Positions 24,423-33,467 of a stretch of 64,000 bases of DNA are shown here, in pieces (the first letter of the stretch is position 1; every line of letters starts with the position of its first letter). The notes beneath the pieces are model-generated. The model made no database searches, was not told the origin of the DNA, and saw only the letters and a program-made list of their open reading frames with translations. Location of the stretch: assembly GCA_002305925.1 (NCBI GenBank), contig DBRL01000014.1, forward strand, positions 13,772-77,771. Reading direction: 5' to 3'. A program made the position numbers and the translations under genes. The DNA is from Candidatus Peregrinibacteria bacterium UBA1369. Its GTDB lineage: Bacteria; Patescibacteriota; Gracilibacteria; UBA1369.

Positions 24423-26240
24423 ATGGCGATCGAGGCAAGAGAGACTCTGGAGGAGTATCTCTCAAAGTCGGATTGGCGCGTCAATGCCAATTCGAACCAG
24501 GGCTACTCCCTGGGGGGGATGATACTTAATACTTCGGGTAAGGTCACCGCCAATTACTGGCTCTCCTATATATATCCGGAAGAGGTAGGCACGGCCCATC
24601 GCGAAGGTGACGTGCACGTGCATGATTTGGACATGTTTTCCGGCTACTGTGCCGGCTGGTCGCTGCGTCAGCTCCTGGAGGAAGGCTTCAACGGTATTCC
24701 CAATAAAATCGACTCGACCCCGCCCAGAAATCTGAACGGGGCAATTGGACAAATGGTCAATTTTCTGGGCACTCTGCAGAACGAGTGGGCTGGGGCCCAG
24801 GCCTTTTCTTCCTTCGACACCTATCTGGCCCCATATGTGCGCAAGTTTTCCGAGGAAATGCGCGAGGAGCTGAAAGACATGGTAATGGATCCGGCCGCCA
24901 TGGAGCATTATATTGAACAGAAAACCTATAAATACGTCTACGACTCCATTCAGACCTTTGTTTTCAATTTGAACGTTCCCTCACGCTGGGGCACACAAAC
25001 GCCTTTTACCAATATTACCCTGGACTGGACCTGCCCGCCCGACCTGAAAGAACGCCGGCTGCTCCTGGGAGGGAAACCTTTTAAATACACTTTTGGCGAA
25101 CTGGAAAAGGAAATGCAGATTATCAACAAAGCCTATATTGAGGTGATGCTGAAAGGCGACGCCAAGGGCCGCGTTTTTACTTTTCCGATTCCCACCTACA
25201 ATATCACTCCGGAGTTTGACTGGCACGGGCCAAATACGGATGTGCTTTTCGAAATGACGGCCAAATACGGCCTGCCCTACTTCCAGAACTTTTTAAATTC
25301 CGACCTGAAACCGCAACACGTTCGCTCAATGTGCTGCCGCCTGCAGCTGGACCTCAATGAGCTGCTAAAAAGAGGCAACGGCCTCTTTGGTTCAGCAGAA
25401 ATGACCGGTAGCGTTGGCGTAGTTACGGTCAACATGGCCCGTTTGGGCTACCTGTTCAAGGGGAATAAAGTAGGCTTTTTTGCCCGCCTGGAGAAGCTGA
25501 TGGAGCTGGCGAAAATTTCGCTGGAGCTGAAGAGAAAGGAGATTCAGAAATGGATGGATTTGGGCCTCTACCCCTTTACCAAGCGTTATCTGGGACATCT
25601 GAACAATCATTTCTCGACCATTGGATTGAACGGTGTCAATGAGGCGATCAAAAACTTCACCGGCGGCGAGGAAGACATTACCACCCAGTTCGGCGGCGAT
25701 TTCGCAGAAGAAATCCTACTGTTCATGAGACAGAAACTGATTCAGTTCCAGGAGGAAACCGGCAATCTCTACAATCTGGAGGCGACGCCGGCGGAGGGGA
25801 CCACCTATCGCTTCGCCAAAGAGGACAAAAAGCGCTTTCCCGACATTATTCAATCGGGTTCGCCGGATTATCCCTATTACACCAATTCGACACAGCTGCC
25901 GGTGGAATATACCGATGATGTATTTGAAGCGCTGCAAATGCAGGACCGTTTCCAGACCAAATACACCGGCGGAACCGTGCTGCACCTCTATCTGGGTGAA
26001 CGCCTGCAGGATGCCGAGAGCTGCCGCCAACTGGTGAAGAGGGCCCTGAGCAATTTCCGTCTGCCCTACATCACCATTTCACCAACCTTTTCTATCTGCC
26101 CCAAACACGGTTACATCGCCGGGGAACATGATTTCTGCCCCCTCTGCGACAAGGAAATCGGCTACCAGGGCGCGGAAAAGATGGATACGGAAACCCGCTC
26201 CAAATATATGTCAAAACAAAAAGCCCTATCACTTAACTAA
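24423..26240 (+). CDS. nrdD: Anaerobic (class III) ribonucleotide reductase, catalytic barrel without glycyl-radical tail
   Basis: Makes dNTPs from NTPs by glycyl-radical chemistry. 605 residues holding the ten-stranded barrel: HVHDLDMFSGYCAG (65-78, with the active-site Cys76), MCCRLQLD (303-310, candidate thiyl-radical Cys), GSAEMTGSVGVVTVN, and the zinc-type end CPKHGYIAGEHDFCPLC. Two things are missing: the N-terminal ATP-cone that senses dATP, and the C-terminal glycyl-radical segment, which appears in the next frame. The stop TAA at 26238-26240 lies in phase with that next frame, 9 bases before its ATG. No Shine-Dalgarno sequence precedes ATG 24423. Confidence 0.93.
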   Translation: MAIEARETLEEYLSKSDWRVNANSNQGYSLGGMILNTSGKVTANYWLSYIYPEEVGTAHREGDVHVHDLDMFSGYCAGWSLRQLLEEGFNGIPNKIDSTPPRNLNGAIGQMVNFLGTLQNEWAGAQAFSSFDTYLAPYVRKFSEEMREELKDMVMDPAAMEHYIEQKTYKYVYDSIQTFVFNLNVPSRWGTQTPFTNITLDWTCPPDLKERRLLLGGKPFKYTFGELEKEMQIINKAYIEVMLKGDAKGRVFTFPIPTYNITPEFDWHGPNTDVLFEMTAKYGLPYFQNFLNSDLKPQHVRSMCCRLQLDLNELLKRGNGLFGSAEMTGSVGVVTVNMARLGYLFKGNKVGFFARLEKLMELAKISLELKRKEIQKWMDLGLYPFTKRYLGHLNNHFSTIGLNGVNEAIKNFTGGEEDITTQFGGDFAEEILLFMRQKLIQFQEETGNLYNLEATPAEGTTYRFAKEDKKRFPDIIQSGSPDYPYYTNSTQLPVEYTDDVFEALQMQDRFQTKYTGGTVLHLYLGERLQDAESCRQLVKRALSNFRLPYITISPTFSICPKHGYIAGEHDFCPLCDKEIGYQGAEKMDTETRSKYMSKQKALSLN

Positions 26241-26249
26241 CAAAAAAAC

Positions 26250-26717
26250 ATGGAACTTTGCGCCAACACCAATTCAGTTTCCAATGAAAACCGCACCAGG
26301 TGTGAAATCTGGACCCGCGTGATGGGGTATCACCGTCCGGTCAGCCAGTACAATTTCGGTAAAAAATCCGAATTTTATTCGCGCGTCTATTTCCGCGCCA
26401 CCAACGATGAAAACTCCAAGCTGATCAACCGCTATGGCGGCTCCCTCTCCGCTACCGCCCCGGCCAAACCGAAACTGCTTCTTTTCACCACCAACACCTG
26501 CCCCAAATGCCCTGCTGTTAAATCCTGGATGCAGGAAAACCAGGTGGAGTATTTCGGCATCGACAATACCATGCTAAATTTCTGGGAAATTGCCGACAAA
26601 TACAATGTGCGCAGCGTTCCAACCCTGTTGGCGGTAGACGAACAGGGTAAGGAAATCTGGCGTGCCAGCGAACTGTCCGAGATTCAGCAGAAGGAGATCG
26701 AGCATAAAAACGCCTGA
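26250..26717 (+). CDS. Separate glycyl-radical domain of NrdD fused to a glutaredoxin/thioredoxin-like domain
   Basis: 155 residues in the same reading phase as nrdD. Residues 15-48 are the missing C-terminus of class III reductase: RTRCEIWTRVMGYHRPVS, with Gly26 of RVMGY as the expected radical glycine, then QYNFGKKSEFYSRV. Residues 73-150 form a small redoxin: KLLLFTTNTCPKC (CPKC at 84-87), the VRSVPTLLAV cis-proline segment. So one polypeptide would carry both the radical and an electron-donor thiol pair. It ends with TGATG overlapping nrdG. Either a real two-polypeptide enzyme or a gene split by a stop mutation; the redoxin fusion suggests thiol, not formate, as reductant. Confidence 0.85.
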   Translation: MELCANTNSVSNENRTRCEIWTRVMGYHRPVSQYNFGKKSEFYSRVYFRATNDENSKLINRYGGSLSATAPAKPKLLLFTTNTCPKCPAVKSWMQENQVEYFGIDNTMLNFWEIADKYNVRSVPTLLAVDEQGKEIWRASELSEIQQKEIEHKNA

Positions 26718-27433
26718 TGATAATCACAGCCCTGACCAAATTTACGGCGATCGACTTTCCCGGTCGGCTGGCCTGTATTCTTTTTACCGGGGGCTGTAAT
26801 TTCCGCTGCGGCTTCTGTCACAATGCCGAGTTTGTGCTGCCGGAAAGGCTGAAAGAATTGACCAATACCATTCCTTTTGAGACGGTGCTAAATTTTCTTT
26901 CGGAGCGGCGGGGACTTCTGGACGGGGTCTCGATTTGCGGCGGGGAGCCGACCATCAATGTCGATCTGCCCGAGAAAATGCGGGAGATCAAAAATCTGGG
27001 CTTTCAAATCAAACTGGATACCAATGGCAGCAATCCGGCGATGCTGGAGAAAATCATTGAGGGCGGGCTGGTGGACTATCTGGCCATGGACATCAAGGAC
27101 GCGCTGCCCTATCGTAGCGAGTTGGTGGGCGTGGAAGTGGGGGAGGTTACCCTACGCCAAAGTATCGGGCTGATCAAAAAGGCGGGCGTGGAAAAGGGTA
27201 TCGAATACGAATTTCGCTCGACCATTCTGCCGGGTTTTCACGATCTGGAGACCGTGCGAAAAATGGGAGACTCAATTGCCGGTGCCAAAAAGTGGGTGTT
27301 GCAGGGGTTTCGTGGTGGCAAGACATTGTCCGATAGTTTTCGCGATATGCCCAGTTTCTCCACTGATGAACTGAAAGAGATGTCTCAATATCTGACGGTC
27401 TATGCCGATAAAGTAGAATTCAGGCCGGCTTGA
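26717..27433 (+). CDS. nrdG: Anaerobic ribonucleotide reductase activating enzyme (radical SAM)
   Basis: Uses a [4Fe-4S] cluster and SAM to put the radical on the glycine of the NrdD C-terminal domain. 238 residues, longer than the roughly 155 of the E. coli protein and closer to the archaeal/PflA-like form. The cluster motif is GGCNFRCGFC (CxxxCxxC) near residues 30-38; the SAM-binding GGE is in SICGGEPTI; later strands include FQIKLDTNG and LAMDIKD. Start ATG overlaps the preceding stop by one base. Confidence 0.93.
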   Translation: MIITALTKFTAIDFPGRLACILFTGGCNFRCGFCHNAEFVLPERLKELTNTIPFETVLNFLSERRGLLDGVSICGGEPTINVDLPEKMREIKNLGFQIKLDTNGSNPAMLEKIIEGGLVDYLAMDIKDALPYRSELVGVEVGEVTLRQSIGLIKKAGVEKGIEYEFRSTILPGFHDLETVRKMGDSIAGAKKWVLQGFRGGKTLSDSFRDMPSFSTDELKEMSQYLTVYADKVEFRPA

Positions 27434-27504
27434 GGTGAGGCCGGTGGTGTAAGACTTTTGCACGGGCTGCGCACAACGGAAGCGCGAGAGGAATGGCGCT
27501 GCGG

Positions 27505-27533
27505 GTGTTGCTCCCAATCTTTTAATGTATAAT
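27505..27533 (+). promoter_or_regulatory. Possible promoter of korB
   Basis: -10 TATAAT (27528-27533) with a poor -35 GTGTTG (27505-27510) at 17 bases. It suggests korB is not only dependent on the nrd transcript. Confidence 0.45.
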
Positions 27534-27567
27534 GACCACGATAATTCGACTCTAAAATAAATCTACC

Positions 27568-28428
27568 ATGGTTCAGGATGAAAAAAATTTCAATACGGTT
27601 GCCCAGCCCGACTGGTGTCCGGGCTGCGGGAATTTCGGCATACAGGTGGCGATGAAAAAAGCCTTTACCAATCTGGACCTTGATCCCGACAGCATCGCCG
27701 TGATCTCGGATATTGGCTGTAGCGGTAAAATGCCGCATTGGCTTAACACCTACGGCCTACACAGTCTGCATGGGCGGGCGGTGGCCGCGGCCAGCGGCGT
27801 CAAATTTGCCAATCGAGACCTGCGGGTGCTGGTGTCGATAGGGGATGGGGGAGCCTATGGGATTGGACTAAATCACCTGCTGCAGGCGATCCGCCGCAAT
27901 ATCGACATGACCGTGCTGGTGCACAATAATATGGTTTATGGCCTGACCAAGGGGCAAATGACGCCGACATCCCGCAAGGGATTCAAAACTCCCTCCTCAC
28001 CCTTTGGGGCGGTGGAGGAGCCACTGAATCCAGTGACCATGGCGCTGGCGGCGGGAGGGAGTTTTGTGGCGCGCGGCTACGCGGGAGACGTGCCGCATCT
28101 GACCATGCTGATCGAGGAGGGAATCAAACATAGTGGTTTTTCGCTAATCGATATTTTTCAACCCTGCGTGACTTTCAACAAAGAGCAGACCTATGCCTAT
28201 TACCTGAAACAGCTCTATAAGCTTGAAGAAGAACAGGGCTATGATCGCGGCAACTGGGAGACGGCCATGCAAAAAGCCCGCCAGAATGACCGCTGGCCGG
28301 TGGGAATTTTTTATCAGGCCGGACGGCCGACCTATGAGGAGGAAGATCCCGGGCGTGCGGAAGTGCCGGCGGTGAAGCTGCCTGTCGAAAATATCGATAT
28401 TAAGGCCGTGATGGAGCGGTATTTTTAG
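27568..28428 (+). CDS. korB: 2-oxoacid:ferredoxin oxidoreductase, beta subunit
   Basis: TPP- and Fe-S-binding partner of the gamma-alpha subunit. 286 residues: CPGCGNFG near 16-23, SDIGCSGKMPHW with a further Cys, the TPP-Mg motif GDGGAYGIGLNHL ... NNMVYGLTKGQ, and FQPCVTFN with the last cluster Cys. Beta subunits of this size, without an extra ferredoxin domain, are typical of KorB/VorB. Its 3' end overlaps the convergent unknown gene by four bases. Confidence 0.93.
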   Translation: MVQDEKNFNTVAQPDWCPGCGNFGIQVAMKKAFTNLDLDPDSIAVISDIGCSGKMPHWLNTYGLHSLHGRAVAAASGVKFANRDLRVLVSIGDGGAYGIGLNHLLQAIRRNIDMTVLVHNNMVYGLTKGQMTPTSRKGFKTPSSPFGAVEEPLNPVTMALAAGGSFVARGYAGDVPHLTMLIEEGIKHSGFSLIDIFQPCVTFNKEQTYAYYLKQLYKLEEEQGYDRGNWETAMQKARQNDRWPVGIFYQAGRPTYEEEDPGRAEVPAVKLPVENIDIKAVMERYF

Positions 28429-29354
28429 GCGCTGGCCCTGGCGTCGCCATAATGAAAAATCCTGCAGTTCAAGCCGCTGCCTTGAAGAGTTTTGTGCAAA
28501 CGCCGTTCAAAATTTGGCCACTCCGGCCGTGAACGCAAATCTCCTTTGATGACCAAGTCGAACGGCACTCTGAGAGCTGGTCGAAATATTTGCGGGCGAT
28601 TCTGCCGCCCACCCTGACGCAACCAGAGTTTTTCCGCGGGAGGGTGTTGAAAGCGTAAAACCAGGTCTCCACGCAGGTTTTCGGGGCTGAAGGAGCAGGG
28701 GACGGATTCCAGGCCCGGTAAATTGTCAAGCGTGGCTACGGCGGAAAAGCCCGCCCGGGCGATTTTTGGCAATTGTGAAAGATAAAAGTCGGGCCCGGGC
28801 GGCGCGGGCAGGGTAGCGCGGCCGGATAAATCGGTGCTCATGCCCTCGTCCAGACCGTAATAAAGGTTGCCGTCCGCCGGCGGCTGGATTTCCCGAAAGC
28901 CGTGATGACTGAGAAATCTGGCTAAGGCCTCGCGCGCCTCCGCGCTTTGGTCCAGACTGCCATAGGCACGCCGTGCCAGAGCATAGCGGCTTTCCGCGCA
29001 GACGGCGGAAAGCAGGCGCCGTATTTCCGTTCGGGCTTGTTGGAGTCGTTCATCGCCGCAGCTCTCCCGAAGGGAATATAAATCCTCCAGGGTTAGCGCG
29101 GACAACTGCTCCGGCTCCAGACAGTCCTCCTTGAGGGGCTGGAGATGTCCTTCGCGCAGTGGGGCCAACAACCCTACTACCCGCAGACGAAAAGTAAGGG
29201 CAATTTTATTGATACTGGTCTTGAAAATCGGATTAAGGCCTGGCGCGCAGGTCAATCTATTCAATTCAGTCAGGTCATCAAAAAGCTCACTTTCGGTTGT
29301 CCGCGGGGCGGAAGAATTTGCCAGTAGAGGGGCCAGTTCCACTATTTGAGCCAT
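28425..29354 (-). CDS. Hypothetical protein, about 309 aa
   Basis: Not recognised. ATG 29354 preceded by AGAAGAA is preferred; a TTG at 29429 would add 25 residues with a hydrophobic stretch, so an exported form cannot be excluded. The N-terminal 150 residues are helical and Glu/Leu/Arg-rich; the C-terminal part (about 160-305) is mixed alpha/beta and basic near the end, with LRGDLVLRFQH and RVPFDLVIKGD. Convergent with korB. Function unknown. Confidence 0.55.
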   Translation of the reverse strand: MAQIVELAPLLANSSAPRTTESELFDDLTELNRLTCAPGLNPIFKTSINKIALTFRLRVVGLLAPLREGHLQPLKEDCLEPEQLSALTLEDLYSLRESCGDERLQQARTEIRRLLSAVCAESRYALARRAYGSLDQSAEAREALARFLSHHGFREIQPPADGNLYYGLDEGMSTDLSGRATLPAPPGPDFYLSQLPKIARAGFSAVATLDNLPGLESVPCSFSPENLRGDLVLRFQHPPAEKLWLRQGGRQNRPQIFRPALRVPFDLVIKGDLRSRPEWPNFERRLHKTLQGSGLNCRIFHYGDARASA

Positions 29355-29508
29355 TTCTTCTGGTGGAGGCAAGGCTGTCACGATTATTGATACGAGAGTG
29401 AATCTTACAAGCTTTCTGCATATTTGCAAGAGCTGTTTTTGCTCTTTGGACAGAGCCGATTTGAGCGTATTCTGAAAAAGAGTAAATTAATCTTTTTTGG
29501 GTCAAGAC

Positions 29509-30258
29509 ATGCTTTTTAAAATCAATACTATTGTCGGTCACCGCGGCTGTGCGCTGGTCGATCAGAACAACACGGTGGAAGCCTTTCTGAAAGCGGTTCA
29601 ATGCGGGGCTGAAATGGTGGAAATGGACGTGCGTCGCACGCGCGACGGAGTGATCGTGGTTTTCCATGACGCCGAAGTGGACGGCCTGCGGCTGCGCGGC
29701 TACAACTATGAGGAATTGGTCGAGCGGGCCAATGCTGCCGGACTGGTCCTGCCCACCCTCGACCATGTGCTGGAAAGTCTGGAGGGGAAAGTGCAGCTGG
29801 ACGTGGAATTAAAAGAAGCAGGCTACGAAAAGGAAGTGGTGGGCAAAATCCTACAGCGCTTCACGCCGGCGGAATTTGTGATGACCAGCTTTCTCGACCG
29901 CTCCATACTGACGGTCAAAAGACACTTTCCCACGGTAAAAGCCGGTCTGATTTTGGGCGTGAGCCATCTGGACGGGGAGTTTAGCTGGGGCGGGCTGCGA
30001 AAAATTTCACAGAGAATAAGTGAATTCTTTCCCTGGCGCCGGATGAAAGCCTGTGCCGCTGATTTTCTGGCTGTAAACAAACGGAATCTGCTCTTCGGAC
30101 TGTTGCGCGGCGCCAAAAAAAGACATGTTCCCGTGCTGGTCTGGACGGTCAATGACCCTGTGGAAATGCACAAACTGCTGGAAACACGCCTGGTGGCCGG
30201 TCTGGCCACTGACAGGCCGGATCTGGCCGTGCGGCAGAGAAACCTTCTCGCCAGATAG
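29509..30258 (+). CDS. Glycerophosphodiester phosphodiesterase family protein
   Basis: TIM-barrel phosphodiesterase that splits glycerophosphodiesters into glycerol-3-phosphate and an alcohol. 249 residues from ATG 29509 (a TTG 12 bases upstream is less likely). Catalytic signature: GHRG (10-13), NNTVEAF, VEMDVRRTRDGVIVVFHD with the metal-binding Glu/Asp and the second catalytic His; later QLDVELK and a final WTVND. No signal peptide, so probably cytoplasmic, recycling phospholipid head groups. Confidence 0.92.
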   Translation: MLFKINTIVGHRGCALVDQNNTVEAFLKAVQCGAEMVEMDVRRTRDGVIVVFHDAEVDGLRLRGYNYEELVERANAAGLVLPTLDHVLESLEGKVQLDVELKEAGYEKEVVGKILQRFTPAEFVMTSFLDRSILTVKRHFPTVKAGLILGVSHLDGEFSWGGLRKISQRISEFFPWRRMKACAADFLAVNKRNLLFGLLRGAKKRHVPVLVWTVNDPVEMHKLLETRLVAGLATDRPDLAVRQRNLLAR

Positions 30259-30301
30259 ATTGCAGCTATCCGCCGGGGTAGTCAGCAGCCAGCGTGCTGC
30301 T

Positions 30302-30329
30302 TTGCCTTTTGTGCTTTTTATGCTATAAT
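30302..30329 (+). promoter_or_regulatory. Promoter of the SLH protein gene
   Basis: -35 TTGCCT (30302-30307), 16-base spacer, consensus -10 TATAAT (30324-30329). Confidence 0.7.
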
Positions 30330-30357
30330 AATATGATTATTATTTTTGGGCTGACTG

Positions 30358-32373
30358 ATGCTGCGAAAACTAACACAAAGTCTGCTGCTGACCGCCACCG
30401 TTTCTCTGCTGGCCGTCAATTCTACCGGCGCGCTGTCACTTACCCCGTCATTGTCCCCCCTCCTGCAAACCGCTCCAACCACGCAGATCTCTCCGTCGGT
30501 GGTGGATCAGCTAAAAACCCTCACACCCACGGATACGCTGCAAGGCTGTTCCGGCGCGGTGGTTTCGACCGGCCCGTTGTCCAACAATCAGTACACCTTT
30601 GATGTGCAGTGGCTGGTCAAACATGATCTGGCCCAGGTTTTTTATTACCTTTACATCAATGATGACCAGAAAGTGGTTAGTCAGCGGCATGAAGGCTTGG
30701 CCGGTGGCATCAAAAGCCCTCATACCGTCGCCGCGAAGTACTCCCTGCCCGCCAAAGACAAATCCAAGACCATCAAATTGACTGTGTATGTAACCGATAT
30801 CTGGAATACGATAGTCAAACAGCCCGTAACCTGCCAAGTGACGCTGACCAACCCCAATCAGGTCGACGTAATGTTGCAGACAGACTGGCAAAGACTTCCT
30901 CTGTTTAGCAGTTCAGGAACTTCCACGCCGTCCGAGCCCGAACCGGCGCAGGAAACGGAGGACGCGTCTTCCGGCAGCGGCACTACCCAAAACGGGATTG
31001 TGACCGAAACTTCCATATCCAGCGGACAGTCAGGCAGTGGAACATCTTCCACCGGCAGCTCCAGCGGTTCGGTTGGGGGCACCTCTTCAGCCGTCAATAC
31101 CGGTGCTACGGCTGGCAGCAGTGGAACCGCTTCCTCCGCTCCATCCGCCAGCGCTACCAGTACGGGGACTTCCACTGGCGCAGACGAGGCCCCCCAGCTG
31201 ATGCGCAGTCCGGACATTTTGACCTGCAAAGGTACGGCCCAAACACTTTATTTTGAGAATGACCTGCCGGCTTTCGACTGGATGGGGGCAAATTGCGTAC
31301 TGAGTATCAATGCCCTGGTGCAGGCCGGTATTTACGCCGAAGCCTATGACCCAAAGGCCGAAGATAACTCTGGTAACCTGATTAAAGCCCTTTCATTGGA
31401 AGAACTGAAAAAAAGTGGCCGTCTGTATTACAGCTGGAAAGGCTATGACGACTATGATCAGCCAACCGAGCCCGGTAAATACAAGCTGGTGGTGGAGGCC
31501 CGGCCCGGTACCGCCTTCTCACCTGATATTTCGATACATACTTTTGTAATTGAAAATTCACCCGAGGCGGCGCCGCAGGCGGCCGAAGCAACGGCAGGGG
31601 TTGGCGCGGCCAACGGAACAGCGGGGACAGCTGCGGCCGGCGCGACGGCCGGTACAGCCAGCGGAGAAAATCTGCGCGGCGCCGCCGAGGAGGAGCCCTC
31701 ACCCGGTCTGCTGGAACAGTTGAATCAGGCAGTTTTTGGCGAAGGAGAGGCGAATAAAGCCCAAGAAACAGTCCAGTCCCGGGTGGCCAGCAAATGCCCG
31801 AACACTTTTTATCCGACCGATATTGCCGGACATCCTTTTGAAACACTGATCAAAAAAGCCTATGACGAATGTCTGGTGCGAGGCTATACCGATGGAACTT
31901 TTCGGGCCGACCAAGGACTGACCCGTGCCGAAGCCACCAAAATTATTGTGCTGGCCTCCGGCAAGGTGGCCAAGCAGGGCTGTTATGACGCCGACTGCGG
32001 CAGCCCCTTTGACGACCTGGAGATGTGGCAGGGGCCCTGGGTCAGGGCGGCCTGGGACCTGAAAATCGTCTCTGGAATAGGAAAAAACGTCTTTGCGCCC
32101 AACCGTGCTTTGACCCGCGCCGAAGCGGCCGCCCTGACCATGAAGGCCTTTAATATTCCGCTTCATTACGGTTGTTACAACGCCCATTGCGGAGCCGGTC
32201 TGCCCGATGATCCGTTTAACGACATTGTCCAGATGTGGCAGGGGCCCTATCTGCGTGCGCTCTGGGACAAAGGAGTACTGCACACACTGACACCGGGCCG
32301 TTTCTATCCGGATCAGCCGATTACCCGCGGACAGTTTATTGAACTGACTTATCTGGTCAAGAGTCTTAAATAA
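30358..32373 (+). CDS. Exported protein with three C-terminal SLH domains
   Basis: 671 residues: signal peptide (1-25), an extracellular beta-rich domain (about 45-175) that may be immunoglobulin-like, a Ser/Thr/Gly linker (about 180-275), a second folded domain (about 280-400) with CKGTAQTLYF, an Ala/Gly/Thr-rich linker, and S-layer homology repeats from about 478. The SLH units carry an unusual insert with a Cys pair (GCYDADCG; GCYNAHCG) and end in MWQGPW/Y. SLH domains bind wall-linked polymers, so this is a wall-anchored surface protein. The Cys pairs may be oxidised by the VKOR/thioredoxin-like system in this window. Ends 25 bases inside the convergent queG gene. Confidence 0.9.
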   Translation: MLRKLTQSLLLTATVSLLAVNSTGALSLTPSLSPLLQTAPTTQISPSVVDQLKTLTPTDTLQGCSGAVVSTGPLSNNQYTFDVQWLVKHDLAQVFYYLYINDDQKVVSQRHEGLAGGIKSPHTVAAKYSLPAKDKSKTIKLTVYVTDIWNTIVKQPVTCQVTLTNPNQVDVMLQTDWQRLPLFSSSGTSTPSEPEPAQETEDASSGSGTTQNGIVTETSISSGQSGSGTSSTGSSSGSVGGTSSAVNTGATAGSSGTASSAPSASATSTGTSTGADEAPQLMRSPDILTCKGTAQTLYFENDLPAFDWMGANCVLSINALVQAGIYAEAYDPKAEDNSGNLIKALSLEELKKSGRLYYSWKGYDDYDQPTEPGKYKLVVEARPGTAFSPDISIHTFVIENSPEAAPQAAEATAGVGAANGTAGTAAAGATAGTASGENLRGAAEEEPSPGLLEQLNQAVFGEGEANKAQETVQSRVASKCPNTFYPTDIAGHPFETLIKKAYDECLVRGYTDGTFRADQGLTRAEATKIIVLASGKVAKQGCYDADCGSPFDDLEMWQGPWVRAAWDLKIVSGIGKNVFAPNRALTRAEAAALTMKAFNIPLHYGCYNAHCGAGLPDDPFNDIVQMWQGPYLRALWDKGVLHTLTPGRFYPDQPITRGQFIELTYLVKSLK

Positions 32374-33467
32374 TCTGCGGCGATAGTGCGTAAACGGGGG
32401 TTGTCATCGGTGGCGGCGATTTTTTCGATCAGTGGCAGCAGCAGCGGGCGAAAATTTTCCGGCTGTTCCCGGATAGCGTTGGCAGCTGCATTGAGAGCAT
32501 TTTTGATCATTCCTTCCCGCTTTGGGCGCATCAGCGGTGAGCCGGCGAATCGCTCCAGGAATTGACGGTCGTCGGAGATTTGCAGAATTTCCTCCAGTGG
32601 AATCGCATCGCCGGCGATTGGGCGGGCAGTAAATTCGCGATGGCTGGCCGGCCGGGCATGGGCGAGATTGTAGGGACACACCTCCTGGCAAATATCACAG
32701 CCCATGATCAAATTGCCGCAGGCACGGGAAAATTCTGCCGGTATGGCAGCCCTGTTTTCGATAGTCAGGTAGCTGATGCAGCGGCGTGCGTCCATGCGGC
32801 CGGGGGCGATGAGCGCGGCGGTCGGGCAGGCGTCCAGGCAGCGGGTGCAGGTCCCGCAGCCGGGAGTGCGAGCACCTGACACTGCAGAGGTCGCAGTGGA
32901 GGACGAAGGCGATGCTGTGTCTGTTGCCGGCCAGGTTAGCGGCGCCAGTTCCAGAGTAGTCAGGACTTCTCCGAGCAGGAAAAAAGAGCCGAGCTGAGAA
33001 TTGATTAAAACCCCGTTTTTGCCATAAAACCCCAGCCCGGCCCGCCGGGCATAGACTTTTTCCATTAGGGGGGCCGAATCGACACAGAGGCGATGACCGT
33101 GTCCGGGATAGTTTTCTTCCAGGTAGGTGATCAGCCGCCGCAGAATTTTTTGAAAAATTTTGTGATAATCCCGGCCCCAGGCGTAGCGCGCCACCCGTCC
33201 CTGTCCCGCCGGAGTGGGCAGTTTGGGTCGGTAATAATTGATACCGAGTACAAGCACTGATTGAACACCGGGTAGAAGCCCCGCCGGGTCACTGCGCAAC
33301 TTATGATTTTCCAGATAATGCATCTCTCCCTGCAGTCCCTCTGACGTGAATTGACGCAAATTTTCAGCGGCAGGCAGGTCAATTTCGGCGCTACAAATGC
33401 CAAACAGATCGGCGCCCAGTTCGCCGATAACAAATTCACGGAGCTGGCGGGATGTTTCCGGCGGCAT
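32349..33467 (-). CDS. queG: Epoxyqueuosine reductase QueG
   Basis: Cobalamin and Fe-S enzyme for the last step of queuosine synthesis in tRNA. ATG 33467 (372 aa) overlaps the upstream lipoprotein stop by one base; a longer frame exists but is not needed. Catalytic Asp130 in CVDSAPLMEK, two [4Fe-4S] sets CGTCTRC...C (204-214) and CDICQEVCP (257-265), C-terminal HEAT-like helices. A Ser/Thr/Ala-rich stretch (178-201) replaces the usual tight segment before the first cluster. No other queuosine gene is visible, so the bacterium may salvage a precursor. Confidence 0.94.
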   Translation of the reverse strand: MPPETSRQLREFVIGELGADLFGICSAEIDLPAAENLRQFTSEGLQGEMHYLENHKLRSDPAGLLPGVQSVLVLGINYYRPKLPTPAGQGRVARYAWGRDYHKIFQKILRRLITYLEENYPGHGHRLCVDSAPLMEKVYARRAGLGFYGKNGVLINSQLGSFFLLGEVLTTLELAPLTWPATDTASPSSSTATSAVSGARTPGCGTCTRCLDACPTAALIAPGRMDARRCISYLTIENRAAIPAEFSRACGNLIMGCDICQEVCPYNLAHARPASHREFTARPIAGDAIPLEEILQISDDRQFLERFAGSPLMRPKREGMIKNALNAAANAIREQPENFRPLLLPLIEKIAATDDNPRLRTIAADYLRLLTR

